This document shows, one piece after another, positions 21,720 to 31,457 of a DNA stretch of 64,000 nt. The notes under the pieces are model-generated. The model saw only the letters and a list, made by a program, of their open reading frames with translations. It searched no databases and was not told the DNA's origin. The stretch is from CBDATW01 sp965200605 (GTDB lineage: Bacteria > Bacillota_I > Bacilli_A > CBDATW01), in the NCBI GenBank assembly GCA_965200605.1, contig CBDATW010000002.1:124001-188000 (forward strand), given 5' to 3'. The position numbers and the translations under genes were made by a program. The number at the start of each line of letters is the position of its first letter. The first letter of the stretch is position 1.

Positions 21720-23057
21720 TTAATTTTTAGCTACTTTTACAATATGATCTGGGTTATTTTTATCAACACAAATATCAGCTAGTTCCTTGTTGTTGCTATA
21801 TTTTTTTAAAGAACATCAATATGTTTCATCTGAGATAATCATAGGTTCTTTTGTTAATCAATTTGAACCCTTGGTTTTTAATATATGATTATCTAAATAT
21901 CATCTTAGTAAATAATCATGGTGATTATGCCCTTTTTTAAACACTGATACTTTTGGTTTGTCTGGAAATTTTTTATTCTTTTGTAAAAGATAGCTTTGTG
22001 AGTAATCAATTAAAGTTTGATAAGGAATGATTTTAACATCAATGCCATCATCAATAATTTTAAGTTCATATGGTTGCATTGAGCCTAGTCTAAAATCATA
22101 ATCAGTTGAAATAATTTTAATTTTATCTTTATTAGGTTTATTCAAAGTTTTTAGTGGAGTTAAATAATCTTGTTTGGCAGTTGCCCAAAAGATTGGCATA
22201 GCAATTCTGGTAGTAATGGCATTTTGATTAATTGGTGCCTTGACAATTTTTTCATATTTTTTTGTTTTCTTATCATATCCCATATATGGAAAGAAACTGC
22301 CATCAATTACCCCAGCTAATTCAGGATTAAGTTTTAATCTTGTTGCAATCATTTGAACTGAATCTACATTATCAAAAGCTTGATCTTGGTATCTCTTAAG
22401 GTATTCATACATCAAAAATGTTCCATATGAATGAGATACATAATGAACCTTTTTATACCCCAATGCTTTTAAATCTTTTGCTAATTGAAACATATTTTCA
22501 GTAGTATCATTCATCATTGTTCCAAAAACAGCATTACCAACTTCTGGAATGCTTGGAGCATTTTTCATATATTTAACATCTTTTATTGTAAGTGGTCTTT
22601 GTGAGTTGGCATTTATAAATCCAGTGGTGTTGGAAGCCTTAAATTGATCTTTAAAATATTTGTTTGATTGAATTCCTTCTCAAAATGATTGAACTCCCAT
22701 ATAAACATCAAAACTAATATTGTAATTACCTTTAACTTTATTTTTGGCAAGATCTTTGCTATTTTTTGATTTACCAAACATAAAAGCATAATCTTTTATG
22801 TCTTTATCTCAGTTTTTACCCAGTTTAGGTCCGCCTACTCAAAAGACAATTGCCTCATCATGATTTTTTATGTATTTTTGGTTATTTTTAATTTGTTTTG
22901 AGCCTTTGCCATATTTTTCATCTAAAATATATGCTCTACCAGAAATGGAAGTGGGATTTCAAAAACTTTTAGTGAGTTTTTTGGGAAAAGCTTGGTAAAT
23001 TCCCAAGCTAGTCATTATCAATGTTGTAATTTTGGTTAAAATTAATATTTTTTTCAT
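21720..23057 (-). CDS. Signal-anchored alpha/beta hydrolase
   Basis: The 445-residue protein begins with a basic start and a hydrophobic stretch (KKILILTKITTLIMTSLGIY), a likely uncleaved anchor or signal peptide, so the enzyme probably faces outward. The nucleophile elbow is VSHSYGTF (GxSxG variant with S in place of the first G), preceded by a LAKDLKALGYKKVHYV helix-strand. A candidate catalytic histidine is in VFKKGHNHHDYLLRW. The substrate is unknown; lipase, esterase or peptidase activities are all possible. The start lies three bases after the stop of the homologous hydrolase upstream, so the two are co-transcribed. The elbow regions of the pair align (SYG[ST]F..L.Y..KY). Confidence 0.75.
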
Positions 23058-23060
23058 AAT

Positions 23061-24200
23061 CTAATCTATAAAACTATATAGTTTCCTTCTTTTTTTGTTT
23101 AATTTTTTCATTTTTACTTTTGCTATTTCTATTTCTTCTAAAGAAATATTATTAGCAGTGTGATTTATACTCAGTATATCAAGATGGGGTTTCATTGCAA
23201 AAGAAATTTCTTGTCAAGCTTTTTCTTTTTTTGCTACTTTATATCTTTGGTATTTTTTAATATTTTTAGTTGCTTTTTGTTTCTTAATGTCCTTAAATTT
23301 ATTTCAAGCCTTTGATCTGATTTTTTCTGGCTTTAAAAAATCAATTGATATTTTCTTGGCATCTCTATTAATTAATGATGAAACATTAAATCAAGCATAA
23401 GGTGTAAAAATCATATGATGAGCAATTCTGCCAGGGTCAATTCTCTTGAATGTCAAAAGGTAAATAAAAGTGATTAATTTGGTTGAATAAATTGTTAGAT
23501 GAGCATTTTTGCTTTTTAAAAAGTCTTTTTCATATTGGGAAATATTGCCAACCAAATTATCTCCATTTGATGCAAAATAATGTAGTTTTGATAAATCAGG
23601 AATATCTTTTAGTAGCTCAACATAATCATCTTGCATCATTTGGGCAAAGATTAATTTTGTGTTTTTATCATCATTAAATTTTTCAATTGAAGCTACTTCC
23701 CCATGCTTATTAAAAAAAACCCATGATTTTCAATGTTTAATAGCAGATGTTATGACCCGGGGGGTATAAAGTCTTCCGTGTGCTAAAATAATTTTGTCTA
23801 AATGATCAACTCCATATTTAGAAATATATTTCAAACAAGCAAAAGAACCATATGATTGCCCAACTAAAATAACTTTTTTATCCTGAGATATAATATGTGA
23901 AATAACATCATTAAGAATATCAATATTTTTTGTATTGAATCTAGTTGCATCATTTATATTGCGGATGACAAACTTGGGATTTAAATGCTGAAATTGTTTA
24001 ACTTGGACAAAATTAACTTTTTTACAAAAATATTTTTTAAAAAATCTAACTGTTTTTAAATAATAATAACTCTCTTTTTGCATTTTAGATAATTCAACAG
24101 AAAGATCAGTTACCAAGTCTTTTCTAAAGCCACCTTGAACAAAAACTAAAGTTGTATCAGAGTTGGTATTATGTTCGATATATAAATCTTTGATATTCAT
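23061..24200 (-). CDS. Cytosolic alpha/beta hydrolase, paralogue of the next gene
   Basis: The 379-residue protein has the elbow VGQSYGSFACLKYISKYG, an ordinary GxSxG motif, and an oxyanion-like early segment LVFVQGGFRKD. It lacks a signal peptide, and its last ~90 residues are strongly basic (KKRRKLY, KDIKKQKATKNIKK), which could bind nucleic acid or membranes. The start has GGGAGAAAACTTTT upstream. It is followed within three bases by the signal-anchored paralogue, so one hydrolase pair appears to serve both sides of the membrane. The substrate is not evident. Confidence 0.75.
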
Positions 24201-24273
24201 AAAAGTTTTCTCCCTGGCTTTATATTTTATATTTTAGCATTTTTAAGATAATTATGGTTAAATATTATTATAA

Positions 24274-24564
24274 ATGTTAAAGAATATTATGAACTTTGAG
24301 ACACAAAAACAAGTAACTGAAATCATTGAATCAGTAGGTGGTAAAAATAATATAAACTACTTTACCAACTGCCAAACTAGATTAAGAATAACTGTAAAAG
24401 ATAAGAAAAAAGTTAATCTTAAAGCGATAAAATCAATTTATGGTTCTTTTGGATGTTTTGTTGTTGATAAAACTTTTCAAGTAGTTTTTGGCCCTGTAAA
24501 AATAAAAAATGTTGTAGCTGAAATGGAAAAGAAAACAAAAACTTTAAAAAAAATAATGTATTAA
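24274..24564 (+). CDS. Stand-alone PTS EIIB domain
   Basis: The 96-residue protein is a glucose-family EIIB domain with no EIIC attached. The phosphocysteine motif NCQTRLR holds Cys33, and GSFGCFVVDKTFQVVFGP follows. It closely resembles the EIIB part of MurP at 31578 (shared GGK.NI..F.NCQTRLR.T.K, and GSFG.V). It could donate phosphate to a lone EIIC elsewhere, or be a relic or regulator. Two starts are possible. The ATG at 24274 has TATTAT five bases upstream (near-leaderless); the ATG at 24289 has AAAGAA upstream. It is isolated from other PTS genes and on the opposite strand to its neighbours. Confidence 0.8.
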   Translation: MLKNIMNFETQKQVTEIIESVGGKNNINYFTNCQTRLRITVKDKKKVNLKAIKSIYGSFGCFVVDKTFQVVFGPVKIKNVVAEMEKKTKTLKKIMY

Positions 24565-24607
24565 AATTAAAAAATCTTTTTTATTATAATAGGGTTTTTT
24601 TATGTTA

Positions 24608-25477
24608 TTATTTTTCTAGTTTAACATAAGAGGGTTGGGTTTTTATTTCTTCTGGATTTTCAAAAGTAATTTTTCCAACTTTTCCATTTATTAATTCATT
24701 TAAAAATTTATCAATAATATGATCTACATTTTGTTTATCTGTAAAATTATACTTATTTTTTAATAATAAAAGTGTTTTATCAAATTTAGTAGAATTATTA
24801 TTAAAATATTTTTTATAAAGATTTAAATATTTTCTTGATAGAAAATCAACTGCATTTAAATATATTTCTTGTTTTGGCAAAATGTCTAATTTAATTGAGT
24901 TTGTAAATGCTAAATTTCTGGCTACAAATTCATTATTAAATCTTGGTCATAATATGCCTGGAGTATCTAAAAGTTGAATATTGGAATCAGCTTTTACTCA
25001 TTGTTGAGACTTGGTGTGACCTGGCTTATTTGCAACCGAGGCAACTTTTCTTTTAGAAAAGTAATTAATAAAAGTTGATTTGCCAACATTAGGAACACCA
25101 ACCACCATTGTTTTCAATGGTTGTTTTTTGATTCCTTTTCTTATTTCACTTTTCCTTTTAGCTAGACAAAGTTCTTCACCAATTTTAATAATCTTTTTAA
25201 AATCCTTAAAATTTAAAGTGTTAATACTTAAAACTTTATATCCCTTAGCAATAAAGTAATCTTCTCAAGATTTAATCTTTGTTAGATCACACAAATCTTT
25301 TTTAGTCATAATCAATAATTTAGGCTTATTTTTTGTAATTTCTTCAAGCAAAGGGTTTTTAGATGAAAAAGGAACTCTTGCATCTACAAGTTCAATAACA
25401 AAATCAATTATTTTAATTTTGGCTTCAAGTTCTTTTCTAGCTTTTTCCATATGACCAGGATATCAATTAATTTTCAT
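24608..25477 (-). CDS. rbgA: Ribosome biogenesis GTPase RbgA/YlqF
   Basis: RbgA is a circularly permuted GTPase needed for late 50S assembly. The 289-residue protein starts with MKINWYPGHMEKA, and the ATG at 25477 has AAAGGAA upstream; the tryptophan is a TGA. The permuted G motifs appear in the order expected: MTKKDLCD (G4-like), VVGVPNVGKSTFINYF (G1) and DTPGILWPRF (G3). It directly follows rplS, the usual neighbour in Firmicutes. Confidence 0.96.
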
Positions 25478-25503
25478 AAAAATTCCTTTCTTATCTATAT
25501 TAT

Positions 25504-25533
25504 AAATAAAAAATAAGGCATTACCTTATTTTT
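25504..25533 (-). terminator. Terminator overlapping the end of rplS
   Basis: AAAAATAAGG and CCTTATTTTT form a ten-base-pair stem with a five-base loop that includes the rplS stop codon. A T-rich tail follows on the minus strand. rbgA follows only about 50 bases later. Confidence 0.6.
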
Positions 25534-25891
25534 CAGATGTATCTTCTTTAATTCTAGCTGCTTTACCAGAAAGTTTTTTAAGATAGTAGATTTTTGATTG
25601 TCTCACTTTACCTTTTTTAATAACTTCAATTTTAGGAACTGAAATGGCATGAAGGGGAAATGTTTTTTCAACGCCAACTCCACTAGCAAGCTTTCTAACA
25701 GTAAAAGTTTGACCAATACCTGAACCTTGTTTTTTAATAACAACGCCTTCAAATATTTGAATTCTTTCTTTACTTCCTTCTTTAATTCTAGTGTGAACTT
25801 TAACAGTATCACCAGCAGAAAATACTGGAATATTGCTTTTAATTTGTTTTGATGTAATTTTATTAATTAAATTTTGTTGTATGTTAGCCAT
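25526..25891 (-). CDS. rplS: 50S ribosomal protein L19
   Basis: L19 lies at the 30S-50S interface. The 121-residue protein has FSAGDTVKVHTRIKEGSKERIQIFEG and the strongly conserved GIGQTFTVRKLASGVGVEKTFPLHAISVPKIE (in part), then KGKVRQSKIYYL. The length is normal. In most Firmicutes rplS follows trmD directly; here argG-argH intervenes. Confidence 0.97.
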   Translation of the reverse strand: MANIQQNLINKITSKQIKSNIPVFSAGDTVKVHTRIKEGSKERIQIFEGVVIKKQGSGIGQTFTVRKLASGVGVEKTFPLHAISVPKIEVIKKGKVRQSKIYYLKKLSGKAARIKEDTSEK

Positions 25892-25955
25892 TTTCTCTCT
25901 CCTAAAATTTTTATGCTAATATATTTTAACATAAATCAATTTTTCATTAAAGCAT

Positions 25956-27218
25956 TTATTTTGTCTTTTTGAGTTTTTTTAAAAAATCTTCAAATTTTTC
26001 ATAAATGCATCCATCTCCATTAGATGCTTCTAAAATTCATTGGGAAACTAGTCCGTAAGCATCTCTAAATTTAACATTATATTTATTTACTAGTTTAGCA
26101 ACTAGTTGAGTAGCATTAATAAAGTGATTTTCCGATCTTTCATGCATTAGTTTTTTATTAAAACTCAATGTTTTAACCATTGGAATCATAACCGAAAGAC
26201 AAGCAACCACTGTTTCAACTGAATCAAATAGAGATTCTTTGTCTTCTTGCATATCTTTATTATACGAAAGAGGCAAGCCCTTCATAACTGTTAAAATACT
26301 ATTTAGATTTCCAAAAACTCTACCAGTTTTTCCTCTAACTAGTTCAAAAACATCAGGATTTTTTTTATTGGGCATAATTGATGAGCCAGTGGCAAAAGCC
26401 TCATCAATTATTGTATAATCAAATTCTTGGCTAGATCAAATGATTTGATCTTCACAAAATCTTGATAAATGAACCATAATAATTGACATATGACATTGTA
26501 GCTCAATGATATAGTCCCTATCAGAGATTGCATCTAATGTATTATCATAGATTTTTGAAAAACCTAATTTTTTTGCTACAAATAACTTATCAATATCAAA
26601 TGGTGAGCCATTTCCTGCTGCTGCTCCCATTGGAGATTGAGTTGTTATTTTCTCTCAGGCAGATAGTCTATCAGAGTCTGCTCCAAATTTTTGAATATAG
26701 GCATCAAAATACAATGATAATTTAATTACTTCAGCTTGTTGAAGATGAGTGTAGGATGGCATTGTAATATTTTTGTGTTTAGTTTTTTGGTTTCTTAATT
26801 CTTTTATTAAATTATTTAAAAGAACTTTAATTTCTTTTACAGCATCTCTACAATACATTTTAGTGCCAGTTGAAACTTGATCGTTTCTTGACTTTGCTGT
26901 ATGGAGTTTTTTGGCTAATGGTCCTATTTTTTTAATTAAAAGATGTTCAATAAACATATGAATATCTTCATGTTTAGTAGTTGGTTTGTGTTTTCCATTC
27001 GCAAATTCCAGAGCAAGTTGATCTAAACCTTTAATAATTTTATTCTTTTCTGAAATCTTAATGATTTTTTGTTTTGCAAGCATTTGGGCATGAGCTTTAT
27101 TAATTTCAATATCATAAGGTGCCAATGTTATATCAAAAGGTAGAGATGAATTAAATTTCTCTAACATTTTTGATTGTTGTTTGTTAAACCTTTGGGTTCA
27201 AATACTATTTTTTCTCAT
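25956..27218 (-). CDS. argH: Argininosuccinate lyase
   Basis: ArgH splits argininosuccinate into arginine and fumarate. The 420-residue protein (families usually 450-470) contains TAKSRNDQVSTGTKMY (the family HTGRSRNDQ region), MPSYTHLQQAEVIKLS, and the signature GSSIMPNKKNPDVFELVRGKTGR. Starting at the ATG at 27218 (MRKNSIWTQRF) gives the standard N terminus with a TGA tryptophan. It lies nine bases after argG. The pair lets the cell make arginine from citrulline and aspartate. Confidence 0.95.
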
Positions 27219-27226
27219 TTTTTTAC

Positions 27227-28444
27227 TTATTTATTTTTTCTTTGAACTTTATTATAAACTTTTGATGAAAGTGAATAAAGATTAATAAATCCAATTGCAT
27301 CTGCCTGGTTATAGACATTTTCTTCTTCAAATGTTGCTAATTTTGAATCAAATAATGAATATGGTGATTTTGCCCCATTAAACATTACATTACCTTTGTA
27401 AAGTTTTAAACTAACTTCTCCAGTTAGATTTTTATTTGTAATATTAAAAAATGCATCTAATGATTCTTTGGTTTGGGTAAATCATTTGCCCTCATAAATT
27501 AAATTGGCATATTGAATTTCCATTTGTTGTTTTAATGATAGTGTCTCTCTATCAATGCATAGAGTTTCTAAAATCTTATGAGCATGGAAAATAATTTCAG
27601 CTCCAGGAGATTCATAAACTCCTCTAACCTTCATTCCAACAAGTCTTGATTCAATAATATCATTAATGCCAACTCCGTGGCTTGCACCAATTTTATTTAA
27701 TTTTTCAATAATTAATTTTAATGAAAGCATTTTTCCATTTAGTTTATTTGGTATTCCTTTTTTAAATCCAATTTTAACTATCTCTGCTTTTTCTTTAGCT
27801 TTTTCTGGTGGTTTTACATATCATAAACAATCATAAGGTGTTTTTTTATCAGTTCCTTCTAAAACTCCCCCTTCATGAGAAACATATCAAAAATTTTCAT
27901 CAATTGAATAAGGTGATTTTTTAGTAGCAACTACTGGCACATTATGTGCTTTTGCATATTTAATAGCATCATTTCTTGATTTGATTTCTCAATGCCTTCA
28001 AGGGGCAATTACCTTTATAGTATCATCAAGTGATTGAATTGCATGTTCAAATCTAACTTGATCATTTCCCTTACCAGTTGCTCCATGGGCAATAACTGTT
28101 GCTTTTTCTTTTTTAGCTATTTCTACTAATTTTTTAGAAATTAAGGGTCTTGTTAATGTTCCTTGAATGTATTGACCCTCATATTTGCAACCAGCTTTAA
28201 TTAATGGTGTAACATATTCTTCTAAAAATTCATTTTTAGCATCAATAATATAAGCTTTGCTAGCTCCTGATTTCAAAGCTTTTGACTTTATTTTCTTAAA
28301 ATCATCTTTTTTTTGACCAGCATCAATACAAACAGCAATAACTTGACAGTTATCAAAGTTATTTTTTAATCAGGGGATAATTACAGATGTATCTAGCCCT
28401 CCTGAATAAGCTAGTACAACTTTTTTCATTAATTGTTTTTTCAT
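27227..28444 (-). CDS. argG: Argininosuccinate synthase
   Basis: ArgG couples citrulline and aspartate using ATP. The 405-residue protein has the P-loop VLAYSGGLDTSVIIPWL, HGATGKGNDQVRFE and SHGVGINDIIESRLVGMKVRGVYESPG (in part). The start at 28444 has AAAGGAAAA; a second ATG five codons later is also possible. argG-argH is inserted between trmD and rplS, which are adjacent in most relatives, and a MITE-like inverted repeat lies just upstream. No other arginine pathway gene is visible, so citrulline must come from outside the window or the environment. Confidence 0.96.
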
Positions 28445-28470
28445 TTTATTTTCCTTTTAGTTTTTTAATT

Positions 28471-28648
28471 ATTGCCACAAATACCGATAGTTACTTAAAA
28501 AGTTCTATTTGTTATTTTATATTTGTTGTTATATTAATAAATATATTTTGCTAAATATTATATTGATTATTTTTGAGATATTAAATTATGTTAAAAACCA
28601 AACGTAAGTGTTTGTTTATTTTTATAGCCGTATTTGTATTGTGGCAAT
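28471..28648. repeat. MITE-like element with terminal inverted repeats
   Basis: The left end ATTGCCACAAATACCG (28471-28486) reappears inverted at the right end, whose reverse complement reads ATTGCCACAATACAAATACG (28648-28629). The arms differ by a four- to five-base insertion. The 178-base interior is AT-rich and non-coding. The same eight-base tip ATTGCCAC occurs again at 28707-28714 in direct orientation with the left end. It fills the gap between trmD and argG. It could be a miniature transposable element, an IS remnant or a large regulatory hairpin. Confidence 0.5.
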
Positions 28649-28734
28649 CTTTAACATTTAATACCTCTATTTTTTATTAAAAGCATTATAACAAATTTAA
28701 ATAGAAATTGCCACTTTTTATCAAAGTCAATAAC

Positions 28735-29403
28735 CTAACTATTTTTTAATAAATCTGGTCTTTTTTCTTTTGTCATTTTAAGTGACTGCTCTTTTCGTCA
28801 CTCTCTAATAGCTTTATGGTTACCACTTAGTAAAACATCTGGTATTTTTTTACCATCAAATTCTTCTGGCCTGGTATATTGGGGGTATTTAAGAAGATTG
28901 TCTTCAAATGAATCACCAGCATGAGAAGCATAATTAATGATACCGGGGATTAACCTTGTTATTGAATCAATGATAACCATTGCTGGTAATTCTCCACCAG
29001 TTAAAACAAAGTCTCCAATTGATCATTCCTCATCTATATAATCTATAATTCGATAATCAATCCCTTCATATCTACCACAAATAAAAGTAAGAGTTTGCTT
29101 TTTAATTGCAAAACTTTTAGCTTCATTTTGTTTTAAAACTTTACCTTGGGGAGATAGTAAAATAATTTTTCCTGGATCTTTTATTGATTTTAGAGCTTTT
29201 ACAATTGGCTTTATTTTCATAAGCATCCCTGGCCCTCCACCATAAGGTTCATCATCAACTTTTTTGTGTTTATCTGCTGCAAAATCTCTGATGTTAATAA
29301 TATTGACTTGGATTTTTTTGGCATCTATTGCCTTGCCAACAATGGATTCAGAAAAATATGAATTAAATATTTCTGGAAAAATTGTTAAAATATTAAATTT
29401 CAT
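28735..29403 (-). CDS. trmD: tRNA (guanine-N1)-methyltransferase
   Basis: TrmD makes m1G37 in tRNAs and is a SPOUT-fold enzyme. The 222-residue protein has LTIFPEIFNSYFSESIVGKA at the start, DDEPYGGGPGMLMK, the trefoil-knot segments FICGRYEGIDYRI and WSIGDFVLTGGELPAMV, and the C-terminal YPQYTRPEEFDGKKIPDVLLSGNH (in part). Two TGA tryptophans are needed. The ATG overlaps the rimM stop as TAATG. Confidence 0.97.
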
Positions 29404-29843
29404 TATATATTTTTAACCTCTATTTTTTCTTTTGTTATTTTAATTATAAAATTATCATTAATAGGAATGGCTTGTCCAGAATCTAAATTAAAAATTTTAT
29501 ATAGTTTAGTATAAGAAATTGATTTTACTTTACCAATTTCTTTATCTTGTAAATAAACTGGCCTTGAAATTAACTCATCTAAATCAAAATTATCATCAAC
29601 TTGATTAACAAATACTGATTTACCCTTTAAAAATTCAACATCATTAATATTATTAAATCCTTTTAAAAATACTTGATGAAATTTCTTGTGTTTACGATAC
29701 TTTTCAATTATATATTCTTTATCTTCAATAGTGATGGTTGTAAAATCCTTTAAAAAATCATTATTAGAAAAATGTCCTCCAGACATTATTCTAATTTCAC
29801 CTTTTATTCCATGGGTATTAACTACTGTTCCTACTTTTTTCAT
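29403..29843 (-). CDS. rimM: 16S rRNA processing protein RimM
   Basis: RimM binds S19 and aids 30S head assembly. The 146-residue protein starts KKVGTVVNTHGIKGEIRI, has the middle block FHQVFLKGFNNINDVEFLKG (family pattern V.f.gi.dr..AE.l.G), and ends in the PRC-barrel region DKEIGKVKSISYTKLYKIFNLD. The ATG at 29843 has no Shine-Dalgarno but TATAAT six bases upstream. A terminator ends rpsP just before, so rimM-trmD likely forms a separate leaderless transcript. Confidence 0.94.
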   Translation of the reverse strand: MKKVGTVVNTHGIKGEIRIMSGGHFSNNDFLKDFTTITIEDKEYIIEKYRKHKKFHQVFLKGFNNINDVEFLKGKSVFVNQVDDNFDLDELISRPVYLQDKEIGKVKSISYTKLYKIFNLDSGQAIPINDNFIIKITKEKIEVKNI

Positions 29844-29855
29844 AATTTAATTATA
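29844..29855 (-). promoter_or_regulatory. -10 box TATAAT placed for a leaderless rimM mRNA
   Basis: TATAAT at 29855-29850 on the minus strand, then TAAATT, then the rimM ATG. It lies directly after the rpsP terminator hairpin, so it is the natural promoter for rimM-trmD. Confidence 0.55.
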
Positions 29856-29864
29856 CAACATTAT

Positions 29865-29887
29865 AAAAAACCTTGCTTATTTGCAAG
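29865..29887 (-). terminator. Terminator after rpsP
   Basis: On the minus strand CTTGC, a six-base loop and GCAAG are followed by GTTTTTT. It lies about ten bases after the rpsP stop codon. Confidence 0.6.
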
Positions 29888-29898
29888 ATCTATAATAA

Positions 29899-30621
29899 TT
29901 ATTTAGCTGAAACTTCTTTAGTTTCTTCTACTAATTTTTTTTCTTTAGAATCTTCTTTTGCAGGTTCTTCTTTAGATTTGTCTTTTGCAGGTTCTTCTTT
30001 AGATTCCTCTAATTTAGGTTCTTCTTTTGTTTCTGATGGTTTTGCTTCTTCTGTTGATTTTGCTTTTTCTGTTGGTTTTGCTTCTTCTGTTGGTTTTGCT
30101 TCTTCTGTTGGTTTTGCTTCTTCTGTTGGTTTTGCTTCTTCTGTTGGTTTTGCTTCTTCTGCTGGTTTTGCTTCTTCTGTTGATTTGTCATCAGCAGTTG
30201 GTTTTTCACTAGTTTTAGCTTCTTCAATCACTTCTTTTGCAGCTTCTGCTTGTTCTTCTTTTGCAGCTGCTTTTGGTTTAGTTCCTGGTTTTGTATAATT
30301 CACTTTTGAGTCTCAATCTTTTCCAAATTTTTCACTAGTTTTTGATTTAACTTCAAGTTTTCCATTTGTTTTAAAGTTAGCAAATTCAGCCATGATACCT
30401 TCATGGGCTAGCATTTTTTTAACTGTTGGAGTTGGTTTGGCTCCAAGTTTTAATCATTTCATAATGATTTCTTTATCAATTTTTAATTCTCCGATTTTTG
30501 GATTGAATGTTCCTGCTAGTTCAATATACTTACCATCTCTTTGAGTTCTTGAATCAGCTATAACAACTCTATAGAAAGGTTTGTTTTTTGACCCAAGTCT
30601 TTTTAATCTAATTTTTACCAT
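29899..30621 (-). CDS. rpsP: 30S ribosomal protein S16 with long repetitive C-terminal tail
   Basis: S16 is a small-subunit assembly protein usually of 80-100 residues. Here the protein has 240. The first ~100 are a normal S16 (VKIRLKRLGSKNKPFYRVVIADSR, then GTFNPKIGELKI, WLKLGAKPTPTVKKML). After SEKFGKDWDSKVNYTKPGTKP the rest is a tail of A, K, E, P, S and T. It contains eight tandem hexapeptides of TEEAKP type, encoded by an 18-bp repeat at 30038-30181, then a looser KEEPAK/KEESKE repeat. The tail is in frame and unbroken. The start has AAAAGGAGAATTATT. The role of the tail is unknown; it may be disordered and solvent-exposed. Confidence 0.93.
30038..30181. repeat. 18-bp tandem repeat, about eight copies, inside rpsP
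   Basis: The unit GGTTTTGCTTCTTCTGTT (plus strand) recurs eight times head to tail. Five copies are identical, one has GCTTTTT and a GAT start, one ends GCT. The unit is a multiple of three, so copy-number change keeps the rpsP frame. It is a likely variable-number tandem repeat. Confidence 0.9.
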
Positions 30622-30661
30622 TAATAATTCTCCTTTTAATACTAAACAATTTTATCAATTA

Positions 30662-30691
30662 ACAAAATAAAAATCAAGTAATTTTACTTGA
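30662..30691 (-). terminator. Terminator after the murR-like gene
   Basis: TCAAGTAA and TTACTTGA form an eight-base-pair stem at 30674-30691. On the minus strand TTTTTATTTTG follows. It separates the RpiR-family gene from rpsP. Confidence 0.65.
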
Positions 30692-30707
30692 CTAAATAGT
30701 TAAATTT

Positions 30708-31457
30708 TTAAAATCTGGATTTTGTGTTTTTGGAATATAAATCTTTATTTTTCAATAATTCATCCATAATTTTGTCAATAATTATAAAAGCATTAGTTCT
30801 TTCATTTCTGGTAACAAGCCTTATAGAGGTTGTTTGCTCTAAATCACTATGATCAAGAGTTTCTAAGACAATATCACAATATTTAGAAAGTAAATTCACT
30901 TCTTTTGAACTTGATAACAATATTTTATAAGCTTTATTTGACTCTATATTTCTTAAATAAGCATCATGATTACCATAAAAGCTTGTAATAAACAAAACAT
31001 CCTTTGTTTTTGCAAGGCGACTTATTCCTACTTGATCTTCTATATTATTTACACATACTGTATTTAAATTTAATCTTAAAAGTTTTCTATTAAAATCTTC
31101 ATTAATTAAGCCTGCTCCTGAAATTCCCCAAAAATAAATCTTATTAGCTTTTTTTAAAATTGTAGCTACTTTTTTTAAATCATTATCTCTAAAATTAGTA
31201 TCAATAACTCTATCTTTGATTTTATAGTTATTAATTGAATATCTTAAAACCGGAAATGAAATACCTACTTTTTTTGAAAATCTAGTTATGGTACTTGTTG
31301 ATGTGTTTAATTTTCTGGCTAAAGAAACAATCTTACCAATCTTTTTTTCTTTGGCAATTGAATCAATTAAATAATGGGCAATTTCAGCATCTATTCCCTT
31401 TGAATATTGTTTTATCGTATTTAGTTTAAATGCTAAATTTTGTGTATTTTTTTTCAT
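30708..31457 (-). CDS. RpiR-family regulator (MurR-like)
   Basis: The 249-residue protein has an N-terminal RpiR HTH (IGKIVSLARKLNTSTSTITRFSKKVGIS, in part) and a C-terminal SIS sugar-phosphate domain (KIYFWGISGAGLINEDF, then DVLFITSFYGNHDAYL). It diverges from murP-murQ, which points to control by MurNAc-6-P or a related phosphosugar. I chose the ATG at 31457 over one 16 codons upstream because the longer start has no supporting signal and overlaps the operator-like palindrome. The chosen start has TATAAT six bases upstream and no Shine-Dalgarno. Its exact ligand is inferred from context only. Confidence 0.85.
   Translation of the reverse strand: MKKNTQNLAFKLNTIKQYSKGIDAEIAHYLIDSIAKEKKIGKIVSLARKLNTSTSTITRFSKKVGISFPVLRYSINNYKIKDRVIDTNFRDNDLKKVATILKKANKIYFWGISGAGLINEDFNRKLLRLNLNTVCVNNIEDQVGISRLAKTKDVLFITSFYGNHDAYLRNIESNKAYKILLSSSKEVNLLSKYCDIVLETLDHSDLEQTTSIRLVTRNERTNAFIIIDKIMDELLKNKDLYSKNTKSRF

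Noticed and set aside
28471..28648. CIRCE or ArgR box as an explanation for the inverted repeat before argG
   Set aside because: The arms do not match TTAGCACTC/GAGTGCTAA or the ArgR consensus, and the 140-base spacing is too large.
30009..30298. Long antisense reading frames and repeat array resembling a CRISPR or surface repeat protein
   Set aside because: The 18-bp units have no spacers and lie inside rpsP. The antisense frames are shadows of the repeat.
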